Assembly (NCBI RefSeq): GCF_002944405.1
Contig: NZ_CP024307.1
Span: forward strand, 13,501 to 77,500
Direction: 5' to 3'
DNA length: 64,000 nt
DNA from: Sinorhizobium fredii
GTDB lineage: Bacteria > Pseudomonadota > Alphaproteobacteria > Rhizobiales > Rhizobiaceae
The notes below the pieces were generated by a model that worked only from the letters and a program-made list of their open reading frames with translations, did no database searches and was not told the origin of the DNA. This document shows positions 1 to 8,498 of the stretch, piece after piece (the first letter of the stretch is position 1; each line of letters opens with the position of its first letter). Made by a program: the position numbers and the translations under genes.

Positions 1-778
1 CAAAGCCGCGATCCGTGCAAGCCGTTTCCAGCTCGGCCTGTGGGTGGCGCTTGCCAGCCCCTATGCTGCCGAAGTCGTGGCCGGCAGCGGCTATGACTGG
101 CTGCTGATCGACGGCGAACATGCGCCCAACGACCTGCCGCTGCTTGCCGCGCAGTATCGCGCGATTGCCGGCCGCGGCAGTCATCCGATCGTGCGGCTGC
201 CCGTCGGCGATACGGCCTTGATCAAGCAGGTTCTCGACACCGGGGTGCAGACGTTGCTCATCCCGATGGTCGACACCGTAGCGCAGGCGCGGCAGCTCGT
301 CCGCGCCGTCCGCTATCCGCCGCACGGCATCCGCGGCGTTGGCGCCGCCCTTGGGCGGGCCACGAATTTCGGGCGCATCACGGATTACCTGCAGAACGCC
401 AATGACGAGATCTGCCTCATCCTGCAGATCGAAAGCCGGGCAGGCTTGGCCGCGATTGACGAGATCGCCGCGCTCGACGGCGTCGATGGCCTGTTCATCG
501 GTCCGTCTGACCTTGCCGCCGACATGGGCCATCTCGGCAATCCCGCCCACCCGGATGTCCGGGACGCGATCGTCGATGGCTTCGCGCGGATCCATAAAGC
601 CGGCAAGGCGCGCGGTATCCTGACGCTCGATCCGGTGCAGGCGCGCGACTATCGCGCTCTCGGCGCCGACTTCATGGCGATCGGCACCGACGTGACCCTG
701 CTCGTCAGTGCCACTGAGCAGTTGCGCCGGGAATACCTCGGAGAGGTCGAGCCTGCGCGGACCGAATCCGGCTACTGA
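1..778 (+). CDS. HpcH/HpaI-family 2-keto-3-deoxy sugar acid aldolase (5' end cut by window)
   Basis: A class II, metal-dependent aldolase expected to split a 2-keto-3-deoxy sugar acid into pyruvate and an aldehyde. The frame is open from base 2, so the start codon lies outside the window; the GTG at 44 is an internal valine in a conserved stretch (LGLWVALASPYAAEV). Family landmarks are LLIDGEHAPND with metal/base residues, RLPVGD, the acidic metal ligand in LQIESRAGL, and GLFIGPSDLAADMG. The gene is convergent with the GntR regulator next door and belongs by context to the sugar catabolic cluster. Close relatives include YfaU (2-keto-3-deoxy-L-rhamnonate aldolase) and HpaI; the exact substrate cannot be read from the sequence. 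A 6-deoxy substrate giving pyruvate and L-lactaldehyde would fit an L-fucose route. Confidence 0.85.
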   Translation, partial: KAAIRASRFQLGLWVALASPYAAEVVAGSGYDWLLIDGEHAPNDLPLLAAQYRAIAGRGSHPIVRLPVGDTALIKQVLDTGVQTLLIPMVDTVAQARQLVRAVRYPPHGIRGVGAALGRATNFGRITDYLQNANDEICLILQIESRAGLAAIDEIAALDGVDGLFIGPSDLAADMGHLGNPAHPDVRDAIVDGFARIHKAGKARGILTLDPVQARDYRALGADFMAIGTDVTLLVSATEQLRREYLGEVEPARTESGY

Positions 779-779
779 T

Positions 780-1658
780 CTATGGTATCGACTGAAGCAG
801 GGTCTCGCGCGCCGATTTCAGATGCCGGCGGCAGGCCTGTTCCGCCTGCTTCGGGTCCCGCGACTGAAGGGCGGCGATATAGGCGAGATGCTCCTCCAGC
901 GCCCGTGCATTGCGCTCGCGCGCATTCGATTTGTTCCATTGATAATGGTAGTGGAAGACGATCGCGATGATGTCGTAGAAATCGACGATGAAGCGGTTGC
1001 TCGACGATTTGTGCACCAGGAGGTGGAAGCGCTCGTCGAGCTCGGAGAATTCCCTGTAGCGGTCGTCGATATCGGCGAGAATATCGCGATGCAGTGCCTC
1101 GATCTGCTTCAGCTCGGTCCAGGCCGGGTCGTTCTCCGGCAGGGAAACGAAGCGAGCGGCCGAGCGGAGCTCGAACATCTCGCGCACTTCCGTTAGCTCA
1201 AGCGCGAATTCGCGGGTAAAGCCTTTGAGCACCCAATGGCTGTTCGGCCGCTTCTCGATCAGGCCGAAGCGGCTGAAGCGGATCAGGAATTCGCGCACGC
1301 TCGTCGTGCCTGTGCCGATCTCCCGCGCCAGCTCAAGCTCGTTGATCTGCATGCCGGGCTCCGCACCGCCCGCCAGAATCCGGCGCATGAAGCTGCGCTC
1401 GATGCGCTCGGCAAGCGAATCGGTTTCCTCGGTCGGGAAATAATCGGAAGGTTCCGGGCGCCTCAGCACGATCTTCTGGCGCTTGTCCCAGCTGATGAGC
1501 TTGACCTCTTCGCAACGCGACAGGATGGCCCGGACCGTCGTGCGGCTCACCCCGAGCGCCTGGCCGAGCTCCGGTTCCGAAGGCAGCGCTGATGTTTCCG
1601 AAAGCAGCGTGAGGCAGCGGTTGAAGGCATCCTTGAAGACGGTGTTCTGCTTTGCCAT
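780..1658 (-). CDS. GntR-family regulator with two winged-helix domains and an FCD ligand domain
   Basis: Likely local transcription regulator of the sugar cluster. Residues about 20-65 form a canonical GntR winged helix (LPSEPELGQALGVSRTTVRA). A second FadR/FCD-subfamily winged helix follows at about 85-155 (AREIGTGTTSVREFLIRFSR). The C-terminal FCD domain (about 160-290) carries the usual metal/effector-site histidines in LDERFHLLVH, EEHLAYIAAL and CRRHLKSA. Most FCD regulators have one DNA-binding domain and 220-250 residues, so the 292-residue protein is unusually long because of the extra N-terminal HTH. The gene ends one base after the convergent aldolase. The bound effector, presumably a sugar acid or lactone of the pathway, is inferred. 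Confidence 0.85.
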   Translation of the reverse strand: MAKQNTVFKDAFNRCLTLLSETSALPSEPELGQALGVSRTTVRAILSRCEEVKLISWDKRQKIVLRRPEPSDYFPTEETDSLAERIERSFMRRILAGGAEPGMQINELELAREIGTGTTSVREFLIRFSRFGLIEKRPNSHWVLKGFTREFALELTEVREMFELRSAARFVSLPENDPAWTELKQIEALHRDILADIDDRYREFSELDERFHLLVHKSSSNRFIVDFYDIIAIVFHYHYQWNKSNARERNARALEEHLAYIAALQSRDPKQAEQACRRHLKSARETLLQSIP

Positions 1659-1853
1659 GGAATGATCCGGCCGATTAGAATTGTTTCGACGCAGCGGTCA
1701 TGCGCCCATCTAGCCCGGCAGCGCCGGTTTGTCTCGGGGTCGATCAAGAATTAGCCGAGACCTGCTTATTCCTGCCTTTTCCATGCCCCCATCGCATGAG
1801 AGCATCGGCATCCTCGTTTTCTACGAGAGTCATAATACCCATTGACGAAAATC

Positions 1854-1875
1854 TGTCTATTGTAGATAAAAGACA
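1854..1875. promoter_or_regulatory. Candidate operator upstream of the dehydratase gene
   Basis: AT-rich inverted repeat with TGTCT and AGACA arms, containing the core GATAAAAGAC at 1865-1874, in the 270-bp gap between the divergent regulator and dehydratase genes. The same GATAAAAGAC core, preceded by TATTG, recurs at 4762-4771 before the ABC-transporter genes. Two shared sites in one cluster suggest an operator, plausibly for the GntR regulator. This is inference from two copies only. Confidence 0.4.
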
Positions 1876-1928
1876 AACAAGAGGACACGGGAGCCATCCC
1901 GTGAAAACCGTTCCGGGAGAGCCTGAGA

Positions 1929-3434
1929 TTGTCCGCACCGTCTTCGATCCTTCTTTCGCCGGAGGATAATGTCGCCGTTGCCACGGTGGCGATCGAGCCC
2001 GGCGAGACTTTACCCGGAGGGCAAAAGTCCGCGGCGCGCATCGAGGCCGGCCACAAGGCGGCGATCCGGCCGATCCCGGCCGGCGAGCCGGTCGTCAAAT
2101 ATGCCCAGGCGATCGGCCGCGCCACGCGCGACATCGCCGCCGGCGAGCATGTGCATTCGCACAATCTCGCCTTCGACCAGGACCGGCTGTCGATCGGCGC
2201 GCCGGTGCCGCCGGAAGCCGCAAGTGCGGCCGACAAGGCGCGCACCTTCCTCGGCTATCGCCGGGCTGACGGGCGCGCGGCAACCCGAAACTATATCGGC
2301 ATCATCGCCAGCGTGAACTGTTCCACCACTGTCTGTCGCGCCATCGCCGAGGAGGCCAACCGGCGCATCCTGCCGCGCTACGAGGGCATCGACGGCTTCG
2401 TGCCGATCGTGCACGACCAAGGCTGCGGCATGTCGTCTTCCGGCGACGGCATGAAGAACCTGCACCGGACGCTCGCCGGCTATGCCCGCCACGCCAATTT
2501 CGGCGGCGCGCTGATGGTCGGGCTCGGCTGCGAGGTCAACCAGCTGACGCTCTACGGCCAGAGCGGTTCGGGCGCGGAAAAGCGGCATTTCAACATTCAG
2601 GAGGCCGGCGGCTCGCGCCGCTCGGTCGAGCGCGCGCTCGGCGTTCTCGAGGAAATCGCCAAGGAAGTGGCAACCGCAAGGCGGGTGCCGATCCCGGTGA
2701 GTGAGATCATCGTCGGGCTGCAATGCGGCGGCTCTGACGGTCTGTCAGGGGTGACGGCGAACCCGGCGCTCGGCGCCGCCGTCGATATTCTCGCCGGTGC
2801 CGGCGGCACGGCGATCCTGTCGGAGACTTCGGAGATCTATGGGGCCGAGCATCTCTTGCGCAGCCGGGCCGTCAACGAGGCGGTGGCGGTGAAGCTCGAC
2901 GGGCTGATCTCCTGGTGGGAAAATTATGTCGAGATGCACGGCGCCTCGCTCGACAACAATCCTTCGCCGGGTAACAAGCGCGGCGGCCTGACCACCATCT
3001 TGGAAAAGTCGCTCGGCGCCGTGGCCAAAGGAGGCCGTTCGCCGTTGACGGCTGTCTACAATTACGCGGAGCGGGTGACCGAGCATGGCCTCGTCTTCAT
3101 GGATACGCCCGGCTACGACCCGGTGTCGGCGACGGGCCAGGTTGCAGGCGGCGCCAACGTCATCGCCTTTACCACCGGCCGCGGCAGCTGCTTCGGCTGT
3201 CGGCCGGCGCCGTCGATTAAGCTGACCAGCAACACGGCGCTCTACCGGGCGATGGAAGAGGACATGGATATCGATTGCGGCGTGATCGCCTCCGGCGAGG
3301 CGACGATAGCCGGTCTCGGCCGCCAGATTTTCGATTTGATCATCGATACGGCGTCGGGGCGTAAGACCAAGAGCGAACTTTTCGGCTACGGCGACAATGA
3401 GTTCGTCCCCTGGCATCTGGGGGCGACGCTTTAG
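1929..3434 (+). CDS. UxaA-family sugar-acid dehydratase (altronate/L-fuconate dehydratase-like)
   Basis: Expected to dehydrate a sugar acid to its 2-keto-3-deoxy acid in the cytoplasm. The 501-residue length matches UxaA: an N-terminal SAF domain (about residues 1-85, with GETLPGG and AGEHVHSHN), then the catalytic region with cysteine motifs DQGCGMSS, GLGCEVNQ, GLQCGGSDG and RGSCFGCRPAPSIK, probably ligands of an iron centre. The start is a TTG at 1929 preceded by GGGAGAG; no better ATG aligns with the SAF domain start. In Campylobacter jejuni the fucose locus encodes split UxaA-type proteins (Cj0482/Cj0483) in place of an enolase-type fuconate dehydratase, which supports a similar role here. 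True altronate or galactarate dehydratase activity remains possible. Confidence 0.8.
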   Translation: MSAPSSILLSPEDNVAVATVAIEPGETLPGGQKSAARIEAGHKAAIRPIPAGEPVVKYAQAIGRATRDIAAGEHVHSHNLAFDQDRLSIGAPVPPEAASAADKARTFLGYRRADGRAATRNYIGIIASVNCSTTVCRAIAEEANRRILPRYEGIDGFVPIVHDQGCGMSSSGDGMKNLHRTLAGYARHANFGGALMVGLGCEVNQLTLYGQSGSGAEKRHFNIQEAGGSRRSVERALGVLEEIAKEVATARRVPIPVSEIIVGLQCGGSDGLSGVTANPALGAAVDILAGAGGTAILSETSEIYGAEHLLRSRAVNEAVAVKLDGLISWWENYVEMHGASLDNNPSPGNKRGGLTTILEKSLGAVAKGGRSPLTAVYNYAERVTEHGLVFMDTPGYDPVSATGQVAGGANVIAFTTGRGSCFGCRPAPSIKLTSNTALYRAMEEDMDIDCGVIASGEATIAGLGRQIFDLIIDTASGRKTKSELFGYGDNEFVPWHLGATL

Positions 3435-3449
3435 GCGGATTTGGAAGGG

Positions 3450-3559
3450 CCCCTCATCCGGCCTGCCGGCCACCTTCTCCCCGCAGGCGGGGCGAAGGGA
3501 CTCGCGGCGGCCGCTCGGACTCCCTCACCCCGCCTGCGGGAGAGGATTGGGTGAGGGGG
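3450..3559. repeat. RIME-type intergenic palindromic repeat
   Basis: Roughly 110-bp block of nested palindromes: CCCCTCATCCGG at the left edge mirrored by GGGTGAGGGG at the right, with internal CTCCCCGCAGGCGGGG and CCCGCCTGCGGGAGAGG hairpins. It resembles the rhizobial intergenic RIME family; a similar copy lies at 18773-18888. It sits between the dehydratase and aldo/keto reductase genes, which are otherwise apparently cotranscribed, so the RNA hairpin may affect processing or stability of the polycistronic message. Confidence 0.75.
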
Positions 3560-3611
3560 CAAATGCGCCGTCTGTGAGAAGAGCGCATCCTTTGGAGGGA
3601 GGAGACAAGGA

Positions 3612-4631
3612 ATGCAGACGAGAATTATCGGTCGAACCGATCTGGCGGTCACCGAATACAGTTTCGGCACCGCCGGGCTCGGCGGCCTCTATCGCGAATG
3701 CACGCGCGAGGCGGCGATGGCGACGCTCGATGCCGCTTGGGACGCAGGGATCCGCTATTTCGACACGGCGCCGTATTATGGGCTCGGACTTGCCGAGCGG
3801 CGGACCGGCGATTTCCTGCGCGACAAGCCGCGCGAGAGCTACGTGCTCTCCACCAAGGTCGGCCGCCTGCTGCATCCGGTGCCAGAAGATAAGGTCCCGG
3901 ATTATTCCTACGTCAAGGCGCTGAATTTCGACGTCACCTACGACTATGGCTATGACGCGATCATGCGCTCGGTGGAGATGAGCTATGCCCGCCTCGGCCT
4001 AAACCGCATCGACATTCTCTACGTTCACGATATCGGTGGCTATACCCATGGGGCAGCGAGGAATGCCGTCTATCTCCGGCAATTGCTCGATTCCGGCCTT
4101 AAGGCGCTGGAGGCGCTCAAATCGAGCGGCGCCATTTCAGCCTATGGACTGGGCGTCAACGAGGTGCCGGTCTGCCTCGACGTGATGCGCCATGCGGATA
4201 TCGACTGCATCCTGCTTGCCGGCCGCTACACGCTTCTCGACCGATCGGCGGTCGCCGAACTCATTCCGCTCTGCGAGAAGAAAGGGACCTCGCTCGTCGT
4301 TGGCGGCGTATTCAATTCCGGCATCCTCGCCACCGGTCCGGTGGCGGGCGCGCATTTCGATTATATGCCGGCCACGGAGGAGGTCAGAGAGAAGGTCGCG
4401 GCGATGGAACGGATCGCCGGTGAGCGTGGTCTGCCGCTTGCAGCACCGGCGCTAAAGTTCCCGCTTGCCAATGCCCAGGTCGCCTCGGTTCTGCTTGGCA
4501 CCGCCAAGCCTTCGAGCCTCGAGCGCAACATCGAATTGGCCCGAAGAACGATAGCGGCGGCGGATTTTGCCGCCTTCGACCCCTTCACCCTCGTAGCGCC
4601 CGCGCTTGGAACGGAGGCCGTGCGGGTCTGA
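3612..4631 (+). CDS. Aldo/keto reductase, L-fucose (D-threo-aldose) 1-dehydrogenase-like
   Basis: Predicted NAD(P)-dependent oxidation of an aldopyranose (L-fucose, L-galactose or D-arabinose type) to the aldonolactone, first step of the oxidative route. The (beta/alpha)8 AKR tetrad is visible: Asp51 and Tyr56 in FDTAPYYG, Lys82 in LSTKVGR and His139 in LYVHDIG. Length is 339 residues. The start has a strong Shine-Dalgarno (GGAGGGAGGAGACAAGG just upstream). The lactonase at 9518 would take the next step and the UxaA-type dehydratase the third. Sugar specificity is inferred from the family (D-threo-aldose 1-dehydrogenase/fucose dehydrogenase subgroup) and from neighbours. Confidence 0.8.
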   Translation: MQTRIIGRTDLAVTEYSFGTAGLGGLYRECTREAAMATLDAAWDAGIRYFDTAPYYGLGLAERRTGDFLRDKPRESYVLSTKVGRLLHPVPEDKVPDYSYVKALNFDVTYDYGYDAIMRSVEMSYARLGLNRIDILYVHDIGGYTHGAARNAVYLRQLLDSGLKALEALKSSGAISAYGLGVNEVPVCLDVMRHADIDCILLAGRYTLLDRSAVAELIPLCEKKGTSLVVGGVFNSGILATGPVAGAHFDYMPATEEVREKVAAMERIAGERGLPLAAPALKFPLANAQVASVLLGTAKPSSLERNIELARRTIAAADFAAFDPFTLVAPALGTEAVRV

Positions 4632-4754
4632 CTGTCATGCTCGCTGCCTAAAGCGGCGGCTGATCCTTCTTGCGTGTTGGAGGAATGCGAGTGAAGAGAA
4701 ACGATCAAATGGGCTTGCCAATTCGCCGTGCCTGGACTAGCGTCCCAAAATGTT

Positions 4755-4771
4755 TTTTATTGATAAAAGAC
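4755..4771. promoter_or_regulatory. Candidate operator upstream of the sugar ABC transporter
   Basis: Near-perfect palindrome TTTTAT-TG-ATAAAA (4755-4768) running into GAC, within the 207-bp gap before the binding-protein gene. It shares the core GATAAAAGAC with the site at 1865-1874, which suggests that both promoters answer to one regulator, perhaps the double-HTH GntR protein. The rest of the gap shows only a purine-rich ribosome site (GAGAGGAGAAACC) before the ATG at 4839. Confidence 0.4.
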
Positions 4772-4838
4772 GATACGCAAACACCTGGCGGATCGATCTC
4801 GATAACGGAACAAGGTGTGAATTGAGAGGAGAAACCTA

Positions 4839-5828
4839 ATGAGCATTTCCAGACGCATTCTGTCCCGCCGCGCCTTCAGCGCGCTTGCCGGCGCAGCCTT
4901 CTTCGCTGCCATGGCGCCGATGCCGTCCTTCGCGCAGGACGTGACCATTCCGATCATCGTCAAGGACACGACCTCCTTCTACTGGCAGATCGTGCTTGCG
5001 GGCGCACGTGCCGCCGGCAAGGACCTCGGCGTGAACGTTCCGGAACTCGGGGCGCAATCCGAATCCGACATCAACGGCCAGATCAGCATCCTTGAGAATG
5101 CCGTCGCCGGCGCGCCGGCCGCCGTCGTCATCGCCCCGACCGAGTTCAAGGCGCTTGGCAAGCCGATCGACGAGGCCGCCAAGGCGGTACCGGTCATCGG
5201 TATCGACTCCGGAGCGGATTCGAAGGCCTTCTCGTCGTTCCTGACGACCGACAACGTCCAGGGCGGCCGCATCGCCGCCGATGGGCTCGCCGCGGCGATC
5301 AAGGAAGCGACCGGCAAGGAAGAGGGCGAGGTCGCCATCATCACCAGCCTGCCGGGCGTCGGTTCGCTCGACCAGCGCCGCGAAGGCTTCCTCGACCAGA
5401 TCAAGACCAAGTATCCGGGCCTGAAGGTTGTCGCGGATAAATACGCCGATGGCCAGGCGACGACCGGCCTGAACATCATGACGGACCTGATAACCGCCAA
5501 TCCCAACCTCGTCGGCGTCTTCGCCTCCAACCTGATCATGGCGCAGGGAGCCGGCCAGGCGATTGCCGAAAACAAGCTCGGCGACAAGATCAAGGTCATC
5601 GGCTTCGACAGCGATGAAAAGACCGTCGGTTTCCTCAAGGAAGGCGTGCTCGCCGGCCTCGTCGTGCAGGACCCCTATCGCATGGGGTATGATGGCGTGA
5701 AGACAGCGCTTGCAGTCTCTAAGGGCGAAAAGGTCGAGGCCAATGTCGATACCGGCGCGAACCTTGTCACCAAGGCCAACATGGCCGAGCCGAAGATCGA
5801 TGCGCTCCTGAACCCGAAGGTCAACTGA
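4839..5828 (+). CDS. Sugar ABC transporter periplasmic substrate-binding protein
   Basis: Periplasmic binding protein of the type 1 fold (Peripla_BP_4, ribose/galactose-binding family), 329 residues. The N-terminus has a signal peptide with a twin-arginine-like SRRAFSALA stretch at residues 9-17, a hydrophobic segment and probable cleavage after SFA (residue 32), so Tat export is possible. Domain hallmarks include PIIVKDTTSFYWQIVLAG, VIAPTEFKALGKPIDEA, VIGIDSGAD and GVFASNLIMAQGAGQAI. It is followed by its ATPase and permease in the order expected for a CUT2-type importer. Substrate is most simply the sugar degraded by the cluster, inferred as L-fucose or a relative. Confidence 0.88.
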   Translation: MSISRRILSRRAFSALAGAAFFAAMAPMPSFAQDVTIPIIVKDTTSFYWQIVLAGARAAGKDLGVNVPELGAQSESDINGQISILENAVAGAPAAVVIAPTEFKALGKPIDEAAKAVPVIGIDSGADSKAFSSFLTTDNVQGGRIAADGLAAAIKEATGKEEGEVAIITSLPGVGSLDQRREGFLDQIKTKYPGLKVVADKYADGQATTGLNIMTDLITANPNLVGVFASNLIMAQGAGQAIAENKLGDKIKVIGFDSDEKTVGFLKEGVLAGLVVQDPYRMGYDGVKTALAVSKGEKVEANVDTGANLVTKANMAEPKIDALLNPKVN

Positions 5829-5898
5829 CCCGTTGAGATCGCAGCGACGGCCGGCCGGAGGAGCCGGCCGTCGCTGACCGGCAAGTGAGGAGGGTACC

Positions 5899-7440
5899 AT
5901 GACAGGGCTTCAAGAGGTCAGCCAGCGCCACGAGGGCGAGCTCGAGGCGGCCGTTGCGAAGGGCAAGCCGATCCTGGAACTGCGCGGCCTGCAGAAGAAC
6001 TACGGCGCCGTCCAGGCGCTGAAGCCCGCCACGATTACTTTCCTCTCCGGCGAGATCCACGCGATCGTCGGCGAAAACGGCGCCGGCAAGTCGACACTGA
6101 TCAAGCTCCTGACCGGCGTCATCCCGCGAACTGCCGGCGATGTGTTCTGGCAAGGCGAGCCGGTGCAGCTTTCGACACCCACGGAGGCGATCAGCCGCGG
6201 CATCAACGCCGTCCACCAGGAGGTGGTGCTCTGCCCGCATTTGAGCGTGGCGGCCAATATGTTCCTCGGCGACGAGATGAACAGCAACGGCCTGATGCGC
6301 AAGCGCGCCATGACCGATGCCGCCCAGGGCGTCCTCAACGATCTCGGCTTCAACTTGCCGGCCAATGCGACGCTCGGCAGCCTGACGATCGGCCAGCAGC
6401 AGTTGGTCGCGACCGCCCGCGCCGCCATGCGCGGCACCCGCTTCCTGATCTTCGACGAACCGACCGCCTATCTGACCCGGCAGGAATCCGCTCAGCTTTT
6501 CCGTCTCATTCGCCGGCTGCAGGGCGAAGGCGTCACCATCGTCTATATCAGCCACCGGCTGGAAGAAGTCTTCGAGCTTGCCGACCGCGTTTCGGTGTTG
6601 CGCGACGGCACCCATGTCGGCACCCGCGACATCTCGGAGACGAACGAGGCGGAACTGATCGCGCTGATGATCAACCGCACCATCGAGCAGATCTATCACA
6701 AGGAACAATTCGCCTTCGGGGAGACGATCGTCGAAGCGCGCGGCCTCTCCGGACCGGGCTTCAGCAACATATCGCTTTCGGTCCGCGCCGGCGAGATCGT
6801 CGGGCTCTACGGTCTGATCGGCGCCGGGCGCAGCGAATTCGCGCTCGGCCTCTATGGCCGCCATCCCCTCACCGCCGGAGAGGTGTACTGGCAGGGCCGC
6901 AAGGTCGAAATCGACAACGAGCGCAGGGCGATGGAGCTCGGCATCGCGCTCGCGCCGGAAAGCCGCCGCGACCAGGGCCTTTGCCTCAACCTGCCGATCG
7001 GCCTCAACATCAACCTGCCGGTCTTTCGCCGTTTGACGCGCGGGCTGACGATTAACCGGGCCGAGGAGGCCGCCAATGCCGATCGCCAGATCCGCGATCT
7101 GCAGATCAAGACGCCGTCGCGGCGGGTGCTGGCCTCCGCCATGTCCGGCGGCAACCAGCAGAAGATCGTCATCGGCAAATGGCTGAGCCACGGCGCGAAA
7201 CTCTTCATCTTCGACGAGCCGACCGTCGGCGTCGACGTCGGCACCAAGGCGGAAATCTACAGGCTGTTTGCACGGCTGCTGGAAAAGGGGGCGGGGATCA
7301 TCCTGATCTCCTCCTACCTGCCGGAAGTCTACGAGCTTGCCGACCGCCTGCACGTGTTCCGTCAAGGGCGGCTGGTGGCGAGCCATGATTACCGCGCCGC
7401 CAGCCACGAGGATGTCTTGGCGCAGGCGATTAACGCGTGA
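5899..7440 (+). CDS. CUT2 sugar ABC transporter ATP-binding protein (RbsA/MglA-like)
   Basis: Membrane-peripheral ATPase energising sugar import; two tandem ABC domains in 513 residues. Domain 1 has Walker A GENGAGKST (58-66), an atypical signature IGQQQ and Walker B FLIFDEPT. Domain 2 has a degenerate P-loop GLIGAGRS with Arg in place of Lys, signature MSGGNQQK and Walker B LFIFDEPT. This asymmetry is normal for the RbsA/MglA family. The ATG follows GAGGAGGG. It lies 70 bp after the binding-protein gene and 37 bp before the permease, consistent with one operon. Confidence 0.92.
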   Translation: MTGLQEVSQRHEGELEAAVAKGKPILELRGLQKNYGAVQALKPATITFLSGEIHAIVGENGAGKSTLIKLLTGVIPRTAGDVFWQGEPVQLSTPTEAISRGINAVHQEVVLCPHLSVAANMFLGDEMNSNGLMRKRAMTDAAQGVLNDLGFNLPANATLGSLTIGQQQLVATARAAMRGTRFLIFDEPTAYLTRQESAQLFRLIRRLQGEGVTIVYISHRLEEVFELADRVSVLRDGTHVGTRDISETNEAELIALMINRTIEQIYHKEQFAFGETIVEARGLSGPGFSNISLSVRAGEIVGLYGLIGAGRSEFALGLYGRHPLTAGEVYWQGRKVEIDNERRAMELGIALAPESRRDQGLCLNLPIGLNINLPVFRRLTRGLTINRAEEAANADRQIRDLQIKTPSRRVLASAMSGGNQQKIVIGKWLSHGAKLFIFDEPTVGVDVGTKAEIYRLFARLLEKGAGIILISSYLPEVYELADRLHVFRQGRLVASHDYRAASHEDVLAQAINA

Positions 7441-7477
7441 TCGATCCGAGAATTGGAAGGACTGCAGGGAGGGCAGA

Positions 7478-8455
7478 ATGAGTGTGGAAACGGTAGAAAG
7501 CAGCACAGGACCGACGCCGAAGCGAGGGGTCAGCATCCTGTTCGGACTGACGCTCCTCGGACTGCTGGTCGTCCTCTGGCTGCTCCTTGGCCTGGCGACG
7601 AGCGCCTTCTGGACCCCCAACAATATCAGCAACCTCCTGCGCCAGGGGGCGATGACGGCGATCCTGGCTGTCGGCCAGACTTTCGTGATCATCACCGCCG
7701 GCATCGATCTGTCGGTCGGCGCGGTCGTTGGCTTCACCAGCGTCATCGTCGCCTGGCTGCTGGCCGCCGGCGTACCGCTCTGGCTGGCGCTTGTCGCGAC
7801 GCTCTTGATCGGCGTGCTGATCGGCGCCTTTCACGCCTTCGGCATCGTCCGCATGGGCCTGCCGCCCTTCATCATCACGCTTGCGACGCTGACGTCGCTG
7901 CGCGGCATCGGCCTCCTGATCACCAACGGTTCGACAATCTCGATCACCAACGAGGCCTTCACCAATTTCTCGCGTGCCGATTTCCTCGGCGTTCCGAGCC
8001 TGTTCTGGATGGTCATCTTTGTCGCCGTCCCCGCCTATGTCTTCCTGCATCTGAGCCGCTTCGGCCGCTATCTTTTCGCCGTCGGCTCGAACAGCGAAGC
8101 GGCGCGTCTTTCCGGCGTCAATGTCAACCGGACGATCTATCTCGCCTATATTCTCTCTTCGACTTGCGCCGCCTTTGTCGGCCTGCTGCTCGCCTCGCGC
8201 ATCGGCATCGGCAACGCCACGCAGGCCGAAGGCTGGGAATTGCAGGCGATCGCCTCGTCGGTCATCGGCGGCACCAGCCTTTTCGGCGCCGTCGGCTCGG
8301 TGCACGGGCCGCTGCTCGGCGCCTTCATCCTGGCGACGATCAACAACGGCGCCAATCTGTTGAACGTCAACTCCTTCTGGCAACGCATCATTACCGGCGT
8401 GCTGATCATCGTGATCGTCTATTTCGACCAGCTCCGGCGCCGGGGCTCGCGTTGA
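7478..8455 (+). CDS. CUT2 sugar ABC transporter permease (RbsC-like)
   Basis: Inner-membrane permease of about 325 residues with many hydrophobic helices (LFGLTLLGLLVVLWLLLGLA near the N-terminus). BPD_transp_2 landmarks are present: GQTFVIITAGIDLSVGAVVG and GRYLFAVGSNSEAARLSGV, the latter in the cytoplasmic loop that docks to the ATPase, plus GGTSLFGAVGSVHGPLLGA. The ATG at 7478 is preceded by GGGAGGG, so I prefer it to in-frame upstream starts inside the ATPase gene. Homodimer expected, partnered with the ATPase and binding protein just upstream. Confidence 0.9.
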   Translation: MSVETVESSTGPTPKRGVSILFGLTLLGLLVVLWLLLGLATSAFWTPNNISNLLRQGAMTAILAVGQTFVIITAGIDLSVGAVVGFTSVIVAWLLAAGVPLWLALVATLLIGVLIGAFHAFGIVRMGLPPFIITLATLTSLRGIGLLITNGSTISITNEAFTNFSRADFLGVPSLFWMVIFVAVPAYVFLHLSRFGRYLFAVGSNSEAARLSGVNVNRTIYLAYILSSTCAAFVGLLLASRIGIGNATQAEGWELQAIASSVIGGTSLFGAVGSVHGPLLGAFILATINNGANLLNVNSFWQRIITGVLIIVIVYFDQLRRRGSR

Positions 8456-8498
8456 ACGGCGCGAACTGGTCATTGGCAATCGACATGGGGGAAGCGTC

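Noticed and set aside
3450..3559. CRISPR-like or IS-end interpretation of the palindromic blocks at 3.5, 18.8, 40.1 and 50.2 kb
   Set aside because: Blocks are single, without regular spacers, cas genes or transposase; they fit dispersed intergenic elements.
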